Positions 16,756 to 24,330 of a stretch of DNA of 64,000 nt are shown here, piece after piece. The translations under genes and the position numbers were made by a program. Origin of the DNA: Leadbetterella sp035299025 (lineage in GTDB: Bacteria; Bacteroidota; Bacteroidia; Cytophagales; Spirosomataceae). Below the pieces are notes generated by a model. The model had not been told where the DNA came from and did no database searches. It was given only the letters and a program-made list of their open reading frames with translations. The stretch's first letter is position 1, and each line of letters begins with the position of its first letter. The stretch spans positions 1-64,000 of the forward strand of contig DATGXK010000018.1 of assembly GCA_035299025.1 (NCBI GenBank). Reading direction: 5' to 3'.

Positions 16756-17460
16756 TTATATCTTATCCAATATCTCTTGAGCTTTTTCTTTTTGAGGATT
16801 GGCGGAGTTACAAATTTTGGAAAATAAACCTATGGCTTTTTCTTTTTGGTTGGTTTTCAGGTAGGCGAGTGCCAAATACCATTTTCTGTAGTCTTCCATG
16901 GCAGTTATATTATCGTCAAATTTTTTGTTCTCGAAAAGTGCAATGGTTTTTTCCGGTTTGTTAGTTTCTAGGTAAGAAATTCCCTCATAAAATGTGGCAT
17001 AATCTTCACTTATCTGTTCTTTGAGTTTTCCAAAAAGTTGGGCTGAAGTTTGAAAATCTCCAGAGTCGTAAGCGGCAAAAGCCTTAGTTTTTAAGGTTTC
17101 TTTAGATTCTCCACGTACATTCGGGGCTATGACATTCGGGTAAGTTTGATAGTAGCTCAGATAAAGTTTGGAGGTATCGGATTTACCAATAAACTGTTGA
17201 AAAACTACCCAACCGCCGATGATAACCACCACCGCAGCTGCGGAGTATTTCCACCAACCATTCTGTTGCTTTGGTTTTTCGAAGCTCGCCACCAAGTTCT
17301 TGATTTCAGCTCTTTCTTTTGAACGAATGGCCGACTGCACCGATTTTTGAAATTCGAATTCTGCCTTGAATTCATTATCGGTTTCAAGTTTTTCATTAAA
17401 CTCCACTAACTCATTTTCAGTCAGTGTTTTCTCGAAATATTTATTGATTAGCTCTTCCAT
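16756..17460 (-). CDS. Anti-sigma-like membrane protein with periplasmic TPR region
   Basis: The first 80 residues are an acidic helical segment (MEELINKYFEKTLTENELVE) like the cytoplasmic anti-sigma domains of Bacteroidota. One membrane span follows at about 93-110 (YSAAAVVVIIGGWVVF). The rest holds two to three TPR-like helices (AYDSGDFQTSAQLFGKL, WYLALAYLKTNQKEKAIGLF). It starts one base after the stop of an ECF sigma factor gene, so the pair is translationally coupled. The inferred role is to hold the sigma factor until a signal reaches the periplasmic TPR part. Confidence 0.7.
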   Translation of the reverse strand: MEELINKYFEKTLTENELVEFNEKLETDNEFKAEFEFQKSVQSAIRSKERAEIKNLVASFEKPKQQNGWWKYSAAAVVVIIGGWVVFQQFIGKSDTSKLYLSYYQTYPNVIAPNVRGESKETLKTKAFAAYDSGDFQTSAQLFGKLKEQISEDYATFYEGISYLETNKPEKTIALFENKKFDDNITAMEDYRKWYLALAYLKTNQKEKAIGLFSKICNSANPQKEKAQEILDKI

Positions 17461-17461
17461 T

Positions 17462-17983
17462 TCAGTTTTTCGATAACATTTCTTTGAGATGTTTTAGACA
17501 TCTAGCTTTTTGACTTTTCAGCACGTCTTTTGACTGATAAGGAAGCAATTCCATTATTTCGTCGAGTTTTTTTTCTTCGTAATAAAACAGTCGCAAAATT
17601 TTATAGCATTGGTCTCCCAGTTTTTTCAAACTGTTTTCTAGAAGTCCAATCTGATGATCACTTTCATCTACTTCAGACCATTCTAGGCCGTCAGGGAGTG
17701 TTTCTATTTCAACAAAATCAGTCTTATTTTTTCTCAATTTGCCAAAAATCATGTATTTACCAATAGAGAAAAGATAGGTCTTCAGTTCGGCATTCAATCC
17801 ATCGAGTTTACCTTTTTCGGCGTTTTCTATCAAAGCCACAAAAGCATCTTGATAGACATCTAGAATGTCTTCTTGAGCTAAATTATATTTCGAAGCAAAC
17901 AACAAAAAACCACTACGATACGAAGTATAAATCCGCTCCAGTGTTTTTCCATCCCGCCTTTTTAAATTCTCTATCTCCGTCAC
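17462..17983 (-). CDS. ECF-type RNA polymerase sigma factor
   Basis: From a GTG at 17983 the protein has 173 residues. Region 2 has ERIYTSYRSGFLLFASKY and DILDVYQDAFVALIENA, the core-binding and -10 parts. Region 4 has LGDQCYKILRLFYYEEKKLD and a C-terminal helix rich in lysine. The open frame extends to a TTG at 18091, but the extra 36 residues are basic, unlike any sigma factor N-terminus, and would overlap the divergent gene, so the GTG is preferred. It is followed at one base by its probable anti-sigma partner. Target genes cannot be told from sequence; the divergent surface-protein cluster is a candidate. Confidence 0.8.
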   Translation of the reverse strand: MTEIENLKRRDGKTLERIYTSYRSGFLLFASKYNLAQEDILDVYQDAFVALIENAEKGKLDGLNAELKTYLFSIGKYMIFGKLRKNKTDFVEIETLPDGLEWSEVDESDHQIGLLENSLKKLGDQCYKILRLFYYEEKKLDEIMELLPYQSKDVLKSQKARCLKHLKEMLSKN

Positions 17984-18090
17984 TGTTCTGAGCTTAGTGT
18001 TTTTTTTCTTGAAAAGTAAACATACGAATTTTTTTATTTTACGGTGGTTTACTTTCTGGCTTTTTTGACACCAACCTAAAAAAAGCCGCA

Positions 18091-18417
18091 ATGAAATACC
18101 AATTTAAAAATGTTAGAGGCCTTAAAAAAGCCAAACCCGAGGATGTGATAAAGGTTGAGGCCAACGAAAACTACAGTGTTTTTTATTTCTCGAATGGACG
18201 AAGCATAACATTGGCCAAAACACTTAAGGAATGCGAAGGGATTTTTGAGCCTTATCCATTTTACCGTACCCATCGATCCTGCATTATTAACCTAGATTAC
18301 TGTCTCGAAATTCAAGAAAAAGAAGTTTTGCTTTTCAATAATCTAAAGGCCAGTATTTCGAGACGAAGACGCATTGGACTGAAAAACAGCCTTTTGTACT
18401 TTAATAAAATGGGCTAA
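18091..18417 (+). CDS. Stand-alone LytTR DNA-binding protein
   Basis: The 108 residues are a LytTR domain with no receiver domain. VIKVEANENYSVFYFSNGR is the strand pair, FYRTHRSCIINLDYCLEI is the DNA-contacting region, and the SISRRRRIGLKNSLLYF tail completes the fold. Such proteins bind direct repeats upstream of target genes. It begins 107 bases from the divergent sigma factor start and is followed by an OmpA-family gene after 67 bases. Its probable targets are its neighbours. No sensor partner is adjacent. Confidence 0.85.
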   Translation: MKYQFKNVRGLKKAKPEDVIKVEANENYSVFYFSNGRSITLAKTLKECEGIFEPYPFYRTHRSCIINLDYCLEIQEKEVLLFNNLKASISRRRRIGLKNSLLYFNKMG

Positions 18418-18484
18418 AAAAATAATTGAAAAATTGAGTTTACTTTTTTCTCAAAATGACACTAATACAAAACTTTATACAAAA

Positions 18485-19825
18485 ATGAGATTTTACATAA
18501 CACTGATTTTGTTTTTGGTCGTACAGAGTCTTTCGGCCCAAATCATAAAACCCAAAGAAGTAGCCAAACGTAAAGCTACTGACCGTACCAACAATGCCAT
18601 TGACAGAAGTATTGACAAAGGTCTTGATAAGGTAGAAGAGGGTATCGGGAATATATTCAAGAAAAAGGAAAAACCAGAAAAGGAGAGTAATTCGAAGAAA
18701 TCGGAAGAAAATGATTCGGAGGAAAATGAGGAAATTAAAGCTTCTGAGGGTTCAGAATCCAAAGAAAAGAAAGAGACAAAAAAGGAGCAAACCGCACCAG
18801 CTCCCAAAGCCAGTATGAAGGCCTATTCAAAATTTGACTTTGTGCCCGGAGAAAAAGTGGTAGCTTTTGAAAGCTTTGAGCAAGATGCAGTTGGAGATTT
18901 TCCGGCTAAATGGAACACCAATGCAGGTGGAGAAATTGTCAATATTGATGGTAAGGAAGGAAAGTGGCTCAAGGCTAGCGATAGGGGTTTATTTTTTCCT
19001 GATTTCGTCAATCAAGTGCCAGAAAATTTCACCATGGAATTTGATATGATGATTAGCGAGGATGTTTCAGAAAATATGTCGGGATTGATGGTTTTTTTTC
19101 CAGAAGTCAGTAAGAGAAAACCCACTTTTGATGCCAGTTTTGGTACCGACCCTCAAGTTGGATTTGATATACATCCCATGCCTAGCGAACAAGGCAGTAC
19201 AAGTTCAGTTTGGGTTTTTGACAAAAACAGTGAGAAAGTTTTAGAAAACACGATTCCATTTAGTTGGAAAGTGGGAGATGTGAATAAAATTTCAATTTGG
19301 CGACAAAAATCCCGAATAAGACTCTATGTAAACGAAACCAAAGTTTGGGATTTACCTCGTGCCTTTGACCCAACGCTAAAATACTCCATGCTTTTTAATA
19401 ATAATCTGTTTGGCGGTGCAAACTTTATAACTAATCTACGCATTGCCGAAGGAGCACCCGATACCCGAAATAAACTAATTACAGAGGGAAAACTCGTTAC
19501 CAGAGGAATTCTTTTCGATGTCAATTCTGACAAAATTAAGCCCGAGTCTTATGGAGTTTTGAAAGAAATAGGCACGGTGTTGAAAGACAATCCTACTGTG
19601 AAAGTAAAAATAATAGGCCATACCGATTCAGACGGTGACGACTCCAAAAACCTTGATTTATCGAAACGTCGTGCTGCTTCGGTAAAAACCTCACTTTCGG
19701 CTGAGTTCGGCATAGAGGCGTCTAGATTGGAAACAGATGGTAAAGGCGAAAGTCAGCCTTCTGAGCCAAATACCTCTCCGCAAGGCAAGGCTAATAATCG
19801 TAGAGTTGAATTTGTGAAACTGTAA
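18485..19825 (+). CDS. OmpA-family outer-membrane protein with charged linker
   Basis: From the ATG at 18485 (signal peptide MRFYITLILFLVVQSLSAQ) the protein has 446 residues. Residues 22-55 form a helix, then comes a lysine/glutamate/serine-rich stretch (about 60-115). A middle concanavalin-like domain follows (FESFEQDAVGDFPAKWNTN to the TNLRIAEG strand). The C-terminal OmpA domain has ILFDVNSDKI and IIGHTDSDGDDSKNLDLSKRRA, which binds peptidoglycan. An upstream TTG at 18434 is disregarded because it would bury the signal peptide. The protein likely tethers a surface domain to the cell wall. The next gene is 11 bases away, so an operon to the right is likely. Confidence 0.8.
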   Translation: MRFYITLILFLVVQSLSAQIIKPKEVAKRKATDRTNNAIDRSIDKGLDKVEEGIGNIFKKKEKPEKESNSKKSEENDSEENEEIKASEGSESKEKKETKKEQTAPAPKASMKAYSKFDFVPGEKVVAFESFEQDAVGDFPAKWNTNAGGEIVNIDGKEGKWLKASDRGLFFPDFVNQVPENFTMEFDMMISEDVSENMSGLMVFFPEVSKRKPTFDASFGTDPQVGFDIHPMPSEQGSTSSVWVFDKNSEKVLENTIPFSWKVGDVNKISIWRQKSRIRLYVNETKVWDLPRAFDPTLKYSMLFNNNLFGGANFITNLRIAEGAPDTRNKLITEGKLVTRGILFDVNSDKIKPESYGVLKEIGTVLKDNPTVKVKIIGHTDSDGDDSKNLDLSKRRAASVKTSLSAEFGIEASRLETDGKGESQPSEPNTSPQGKANNRRVEFVKL

Positions 19826-19836
19826 AAAATATAACT

Positions 19837-20982
19837 ATGAAAATATTTTTTAAAGTACTTATATTAAGCATTTTTACCACTACTGGCTTTGCCCAATCTG
19901 TAACACTTGAGCCGGGTAAGAGTGTATTTAATCAAAACACTACCGAGAGTGTAGAAATAAAGAGCTCATCCGCTTTTCCTTTAACATTAAGAAGTACGCA
20001 GCCTGCTTCAGGACTACCTTTTTACAGTAACACCAATATGTTTAGAGGGCACGTTCAAGGTGGCGTTGGTGGTATGATTTATTCGACACCAGCCAATCAT
20101 GGACATTCGTTTTGGACAAAAAATCAACAGAGAATGATTATTGATTCTGTGGGTAATGTTGGAATTGCAGTTCAATCACCAAGATATGCTCTTCAAATTG
20201 ACGCTACTAACTCTTCTGACACAGTTGTTCATCTCTCTGGAAATACTTTTTATACTTCAATGGTTTTTACCGATGTTGCTCGAATCAGGACCTCAAAAAT
20301 TTCTTTTCAAGGCTTTGTTAATCAAGGGATTGGTATTAACTCAAATGGTTTTATAGATTTAACTTCAAAGGGTGAATTAAGGATTTCTAAAGATTTAAAT
20401 AATGGCGTAACAGAAACAATACTTACAGCGTCTGCTGAAAATGGTGTTTCCATTAATAACACCATTCGCTCTTCAGAACTCGACTTTAATCAAAGCTCTT
20501 CAACCGAACGCCGCCCAGTTTTTGCAGATAAAGATGGCATTTTAAGAATTGAAAATTCATCAAACCACTACTCTTCATATAATTTCTCATCCGTTCAAGC
20601 CCAAGATTATGATGACCAACTAAGAAAAGGCAGTGGCTATGCCTGGTTTAACACCACGAATGTTGGAGCAACTATGTATTTACCAATAAATTTACCTGAT
20701 GGTGTTAGGATTACTAATGTTAGAATGTTTTTATTAGACAATTCAGCCTCGAATCTCTCATTTACGCTAAATAAAAATAGCCATGCAACCAATACATTTA
20801 CCAATATTGCATCTGCTCAAAGTTCTACAAATTCGGTAAGCGTTATTAACATCACCGATAATGCTAATGAAACCGTTGACAATCAGAATAATTCATATTA
20901 TGTAAACATTTCATCATCAGGAAATTGGACAGGTAACACCCTCCAATTCCATAGTTTAGTAATAACTTATCAATATCAATAA
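19837..20982 (+). CDS. Secreted tail-fibre-like surface protein
   Basis: A signal peptide (ending TTGFAQ) precedes SVTLEPGKSVFNQNTTESVE, a start shared in style with the protein encoded from 21825 (SITLDPSNSS). Fibre-like text follows (DSVGNVGIAVQSPRYALQID), and the C-terminal third is beta-rich and threonine/serine/asparagine-rich. At 381 residues it has no recognisable enzyme motif. I infer an extracellular fibre or adhesin. It lies between the OmpA gene (11 bases) and a lipoprotein gene (2 bases), so it is co-transcribed with both. Confidence 0.65.
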   Translation: MKIFFKVLILSIFTTTGFAQSVTLEPGKSVFNQNTTESVEIKSSSAFPLTLRSTQPASGLPFYSNTNMFRGHVQGGVGGMIYSTPANHGHSFWTKNQQRMIIDSVGNVGIAVQSPRYALQIDATNSSDTVVHLSGNTFYTSMVFTDVARIRTSKISFQGFVNQGIGINSNGFIDLTSKGELRISKDLNNGVTETILTASAENGVSINNTIRSSELDFNQSSSTERRPVFADKDGILRIENSSNHYSSYNFSSVQAQDYDDQLRKGSGYAWFNTTNVGATMYLPINLPDGVRITNVRMFLLDNSASNLSFTLNKNSHATNTFTNIASAQSSTNSVSVINITDNANETVDNQNNSYYVNISSSGNWTGNTLQFHSLVITYQYQ

Positions 20983-20984
20983 TC

Positions 20985-21494
20985 ATGAAAACAATCAAAA
21001 AACATCTATTAGTAGGTCTCTTATTTCTTCTAATATCCTCATGCAGCACGTCCGAAGATCCAGAAGCAGATGGAAGCAGTATTGGTTTAAATAGCAATAA
21101 AAAAACAACTGGTAGCATGACTGCTAACGTTGGAGGTAACCCTTGGGTAGCCAAAACGGTGAGTTTTAAAGGAGGACTTACTGGTGCTCTTTACGATGCT
21201 TCTGGCTTTGTGAATGATCAGGATCGTATTTCTTTCCAGTTTGTAAACACGAATAATCTGATTCTCAATAAATATTATGATTTGGATACGAAAAGTTCAG
21301 TTGAGAACCTCAATGCCAATGTTTCCTATTATCTCAGGGGCAATAATTATATGTCAAAGAAGGGGACATTTGTAATAACTAAGTTCAAATCTGGAGAATA
21401 TATCGAAGGTGAGATTAATGTAGCAGTTTCGAATTTTATAGACAAAGACATTCAAATTAGTGACTGTATTTTTAAGATAGAAATCAAAGAATAA
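20985..21494 (+). CDS. Small lipoprotein, DUF6252-like
   Basis: The signal peptide ends in LISSC, with the lipidated cysteine at about 20, followed by an acidic spacer. The body contains MTANVGGNPWVAKTVSFKGG and alternating strands with FVITKFKSGEYIEGEINV, the style of the DUF6252 beta-barrel-like lipoproteins. That assignment is by motif style and is uncertain. At 169 residues it begins two bases after the preceding stop. It is probably anchored in the outer membrane with the neighbouring surface proteins. Confidence 0.65.
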   Translation: MKTIKKHLLVGLLFLLISSCSTSEDPEADGSSIGLNSNKKTTGSMTANVGGNPWVAKTVSFKGGLTGALYDASGFVNDQDRISFQFVNTNNLILNKYYDLDTKSSVENLNANVSYYLRGNNYMSKKGTFVITKFKSGEYIEGEINVAVSNFIDKDIQISDCIFKIEIKE

Positions 21495-21553
21495 TGTTTC
21501 CTTAACCGAATACCTAAGATAAAAAATAAATAGAATTATTAAAATAAATAGAC

Positions 21554-21823
21554 ATGAAAAAACTACTTTTTTGTTTGGCATTTTTTGCCACCGCTTCGTG
21601 TGGGCCCGCAAAGTTGCTGGATCCAATATCTAACAATTGTGAAAATGTAACCGAAGATTACCTTAAAGCCATTGAGGCTTGGTCTACCGATATTGAGAGT
21701 AAAAGCAAATGTGAGGCCGTGAAGAAATCGCTCAATAATGTACTCAAGTCTTGTTCAGTTTACACAGCAGCTCAAAGAAAACTTTACGAAGACCAGCTAA
21801 AGGAATTTACTTGTGATAATTGA
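21554..21823 (+). CDS. Very small cysteine-containing lipoprotein
   Basis: The 89-residue product has a lipobox (FFATASC, cysteine about 16) and four further cysteines (CENV, SKCEAV, KSCSVY, FTCDN), probably forming two disulfides around a helical body. No family is recognised. Its stop (21821-21823) is one base before the ATG of the next gene, which ties it to the FG-GAP-like protein, perhaps as an accessory at the outer membrane. Confidence 0.65.
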   Translation: MKKLLFCLAFFATASCGPAKLLDPISNNCENVTEDYLKAIEAWSTDIESKSKCEAVKKSLNNVLKSCSVYTAAQRKLYEDQLKEFTCDN

Positions 21824-21824
21824 A

Positions 21825-23210
21825 ATGAAAAAAATCAAGGCGTTAATTTATTTATTTTTGGGAGTTTTGGGGGCATCTGGTCAGTCTATCACCCTCGACC
21901 CCTCCAATAGCTCAGGTGCCATTATCGAATCAAAAAGCAACAATCAGGGAGTTATTCTAAGCCGCATGAATACAGCTGAAAGAAAAGCCATCCCCAATCC
22001 AAAATCAGGGACATTGGTATTTGATACTGATAAGTCGCGGTATTTTTTATATGATGGAAACACCTGGCTTGCTTTAAAACTTGATTTGGAGACTGATTTG
22101 TCTGCCACAGAAAGAACCATGGAAAATGTACAAGGCAACATTCCTTATATAGCTGTTGCCATCGATAAAAAGTGGGCAGCTGTGGGTTTATCAACTGAAA
22201 CTGTAAATGGTCTTAACTCAAAAGGGGCTGTACTAATATTTGAAAAAACCATAGAAGGGTGGATTCAAAAAGCGAAAATTTCACCAACTGACGGCCAAGC
22301 TAATGATGGCTTTGGAGAAAGTGTTGCTTTAAAAGGCGACAGCCTGATGGTGGGTGCACGAAATAGTGCCAACGCTAATGGGGTAAGAGGGGCCGTATAT
22401 TTTTACAGAAACATCACCACGTACAGCCCCTACACCGGAACCTTGAAATTTTGGAACCAACAAGCGAAAATTCAATCAAATATCAATTCAACTACGCATA
22501 GTAATTTTGGTCAGGAGATCCAGTTTGACCAAAATCATTTAGCTGTAAGTACCAACGGTGAAGACGGTATTGTTTATATTTACAATAATACCGGTCAGGG
22601 CTATACATTTGCTCAAACCATTCAAATTCCATCATTAACTTTAAACACACTTGGAAGAACTATTTCATTATCTGGGGATTACCTTGCTATAGGAGCACCT
22701 TACAACAAAAACGAGAGTAATATGGAAACGGGGGCGGTATATATTTTTGTTAAAGGTGGGGGTACTTGGACACTCCAAGAATCACTTTATGGAAATACAG
22801 TATTAGATCGTTTTGGAACTGCGGTTTGTTTAAATGATAACGTGCTTTTTGTGGGAATACCTAAAGTGAATACTGACCAAGGCCGAGTTCACTATTTCTT
22901 AAGAAATGGTAGTTCTTGGAATTTAAAAGACGTATTAAGTGCCTCTCAAGCATATCTTACACCCGTTTATCAAGAATCTCTCAATTTTGGTAGTAAACTT
23001 GTGGCTTATGACGATTGGCTATTTGTATCTTCACTTACAAGTGTGGTAAGTGTCTTTAAACGTAATGAATTGGGATTTTACAGACTATACGATTCTATTA
23101 ATTGCAAGAAATATCCAAGTGCGGATGTCGTAAATTTGGCAACTGACGGAACTTCCTTGATAATCGGAAATTACGAAAACAAGAAAGTTAAATTTGTGAA
23201 TTTTGAATAA
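21825..23210 (+). CDS. Secreted FG-GAP-type beta-propeller protein
   Basis: From the ATG at 21825 the 461-residue protein has a signal peptide (ending LGASGQ), the N-terminal module GVILSRMNTAERKA and GTLVFDTDKSRYFLYDGNTW, and then at least five propeller units. The units look like GDSLMVGARNSANANGVRGA and GDYLAIGAPYNKNESNMETG, each followed by VYIF or VYFY. This matches integrin-alpha-like FG-GAP repeats, used for extracellular binding. The N-terminal module is shared with the secreted protein at 6959-7921. It is directly coupled to the small lipoprotein gene before it. Confidence 0.75.
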   Translation: MKKIKALIYLFLGVLGASGQSITLDPSNSSGAIIESKSNNQGVILSRMNTAERKAIPNPKSGTLVFDTDKSRYFLYDGNTWLALKLDLETDLSATERTMENVQGNIPYIAVAIDKKWAAVGLSTETVNGLNSKGAVLIFEKTIEGWIQKAKISPTDGQANDGFGESVALKGDSLMVGARNSANANGVRGAVYFYRNITTYSPYTGTLKFWNQQAKIQSNINSTTHSNFGQEIQFDQNHLAVSTNGEDGIVYIYNNTGQGYTFAQTIQIPSLTLNTLGRTISLSGDYLAIGAPYNKNESNMETGAVYIFVKGGGTWTLQESLYGNTVLDRFGTAVCLNDNVLFVGIPKVNTDQGRVHYFLRNGSSWNLKDVLSASQAYLTPVYQESLNFGSKLVAYDDWLFVSSLTSVVSVFKRNELGFYRLYDSINCKKYPSADVVNLATDGTSLIIGNYENKKVKFVNFE

Positions 23211-23304
23211 ATTTCTATTTGTCATAAAATAAAATTCTACTATTAAAATTGGCTTTCAAAGACCAATAAGCTATATTTTGGAATAATAAATTAACGCTCA
23301 CAAA

Positions 23305-24252
23305 ATGAAGAAATATTTGTTGTTTATCGTGCTTTCGGCCATTTCTTTTGCTGGATGGAGTCAGGAAAAAGAGACCGAAAAGAAGAAAGAGGAAGATCCC
23401 CTAAAAAAAGCTGAAGCCGCTTTTGACAAAGCCTTTGATGGTCTTTTTAAAACCAAGAAAAAGGAAGAAACTACGACAAAAACCGAATCTTCAAAAGAGA
23501 AACCAGCAACGAAGGAGTCGAAGGAGGAAAAGTCTAGTGGTGGATTTGGAGGATTTTCGTTTGGCGGAAAACCAAAAGCCTCTTACAGTTTTGTGTCTTC
23601 CATGACCATGAAAATGACCATGACAGAGCCCAAGAAAAAAACACAAAACGTCATGCAAAACAAATACTTTTTTGGTGCTGACGAAAAGGCGGTTGGGATA
23701 AAATTCATAGGAGCTTCAAACCCAGATATGCAAAAAGCTTCAGGCAATATGGACATGATAGTGATGGACTTGGAGCAAAACAAAATGTTCACTTTCACAA
23801 ACAACAACGGTACCAAAAACCTGATGGCCATTGGTTTCAAACCTGATAAGCTAGAACAATATGCTGCTGAAAAAGATGAGCAAATAAAAATAACCAAAAC
23901 CTCAGAAACCAAAACTATAGCGGGTTACAAATGTGATGGTTATAAAGTTGAGGACCAAGAGTCAAAAGACGAAGTATTGATGTGGATTAGCCAGAGTCGT
24001 GTTGGTGAGTTTGCCAAACTGGGGCAAAAATTGGGTTACGGTTCTGGAGGTATTGGTGGCAAAAATGCTCAGAAAAATTATATGGCATATTATGCACATC
24101 CGGAGCTCGCAAAAATGGCCAGAGAAGGTCGTGCTGTTTTGGGATATAGCGTAAAAGCCGAAAACGGAAATACCGTAGACATGCAGGTGGAGGAAGTAAA
24201 ACTTTCTGATAAATCTACCTTCGATACCTCATCTTACAAATCTTTGTTTTAA
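23305..24252 (+). CDS. DUF4412 family secreted protein with charged N-terminal linker
   Basis: A signal peptide (ending FAGWSQ) leads to a lysine/glutamate-rich stretch (KETEKKKEEDPLKKAEAAFD to about residue 85). The DUF4412 domain follows with SSMTMKMTMTEPKKK, NMDMIVMDLEQNKMFTFTNN and IAGYKCDGYKVEDQ. DUF4412 proteins are periplasmic or outer-membrane proteins of unknown function with a fold like lipoprotein carriers. The charged leader resembles that of the OmpA protein at 18485. A strong terminator follows at 24273, so the CHAT gene after it needs its own promoter or read-through. Confidence 0.75.
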   Translation: MKKYLLFIVLSAISFAGWSQEKETEKKKEEDPLKKAEAAFDKAFDGLFKTKKKEETTTKTESSKEKPATKESKEEKSSGGFGGFSFGGKPKASYSFVSSMTMKMTMTEPKKKTQNVMQNKYFFGADEKAVGIKFIGASNPDMQKASGNMDMIVMDLEQNKMFTFTNNNGTKNLMAIGFKPDKLEQYAAEKDEQIKITKTSETKTIAGYKCDGYKVEDQESKDEVLMWISQSRVGEFAKLGQKLGYGSGGIGGKNAQKNYMAYYAHPELAKMAREGRAVLGYSVKAENGNTVDMQVEEVKLSDKSTFDTSSYKSLF

Positions 24253-24272
24253 ATTTAAAACAATTTCAAATA

Positions 24273-24312
24273 ATACTTGATTTTTACCCTGGGTAGAAAT
24301 CAAGTATTTTTC
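24273..24312 (+). terminator. Terminator after the DUF4412 gene
   Basis: The arms ATACTTGATTTTTACC and GGTAGAAATCAAGTAT pair over about 16 positions with one mismatch around CTGG-like bases. The T-rich tail TTTTTCG follows. It ends the cluster of surface genes that starts at 18091. Confidence 0.8.
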
Positions 24313-24330
24313 GTTTTATCTTTAATCAAA

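Noticed and set aside
17462..18091. Longer sigma factor frame beginning at a TTG at 18091
   Set aside because: The added 36 residues are basic and unlike sigma factor starts, and the TTG overlaps the divergent LytTR start; the GTG at 17983 is better.
24277..24330. Extended start of the CHAT protein at a TTG
   Set aside because: It lies inside the terminator hairpin of the gene before and would push the signal peptide inward.
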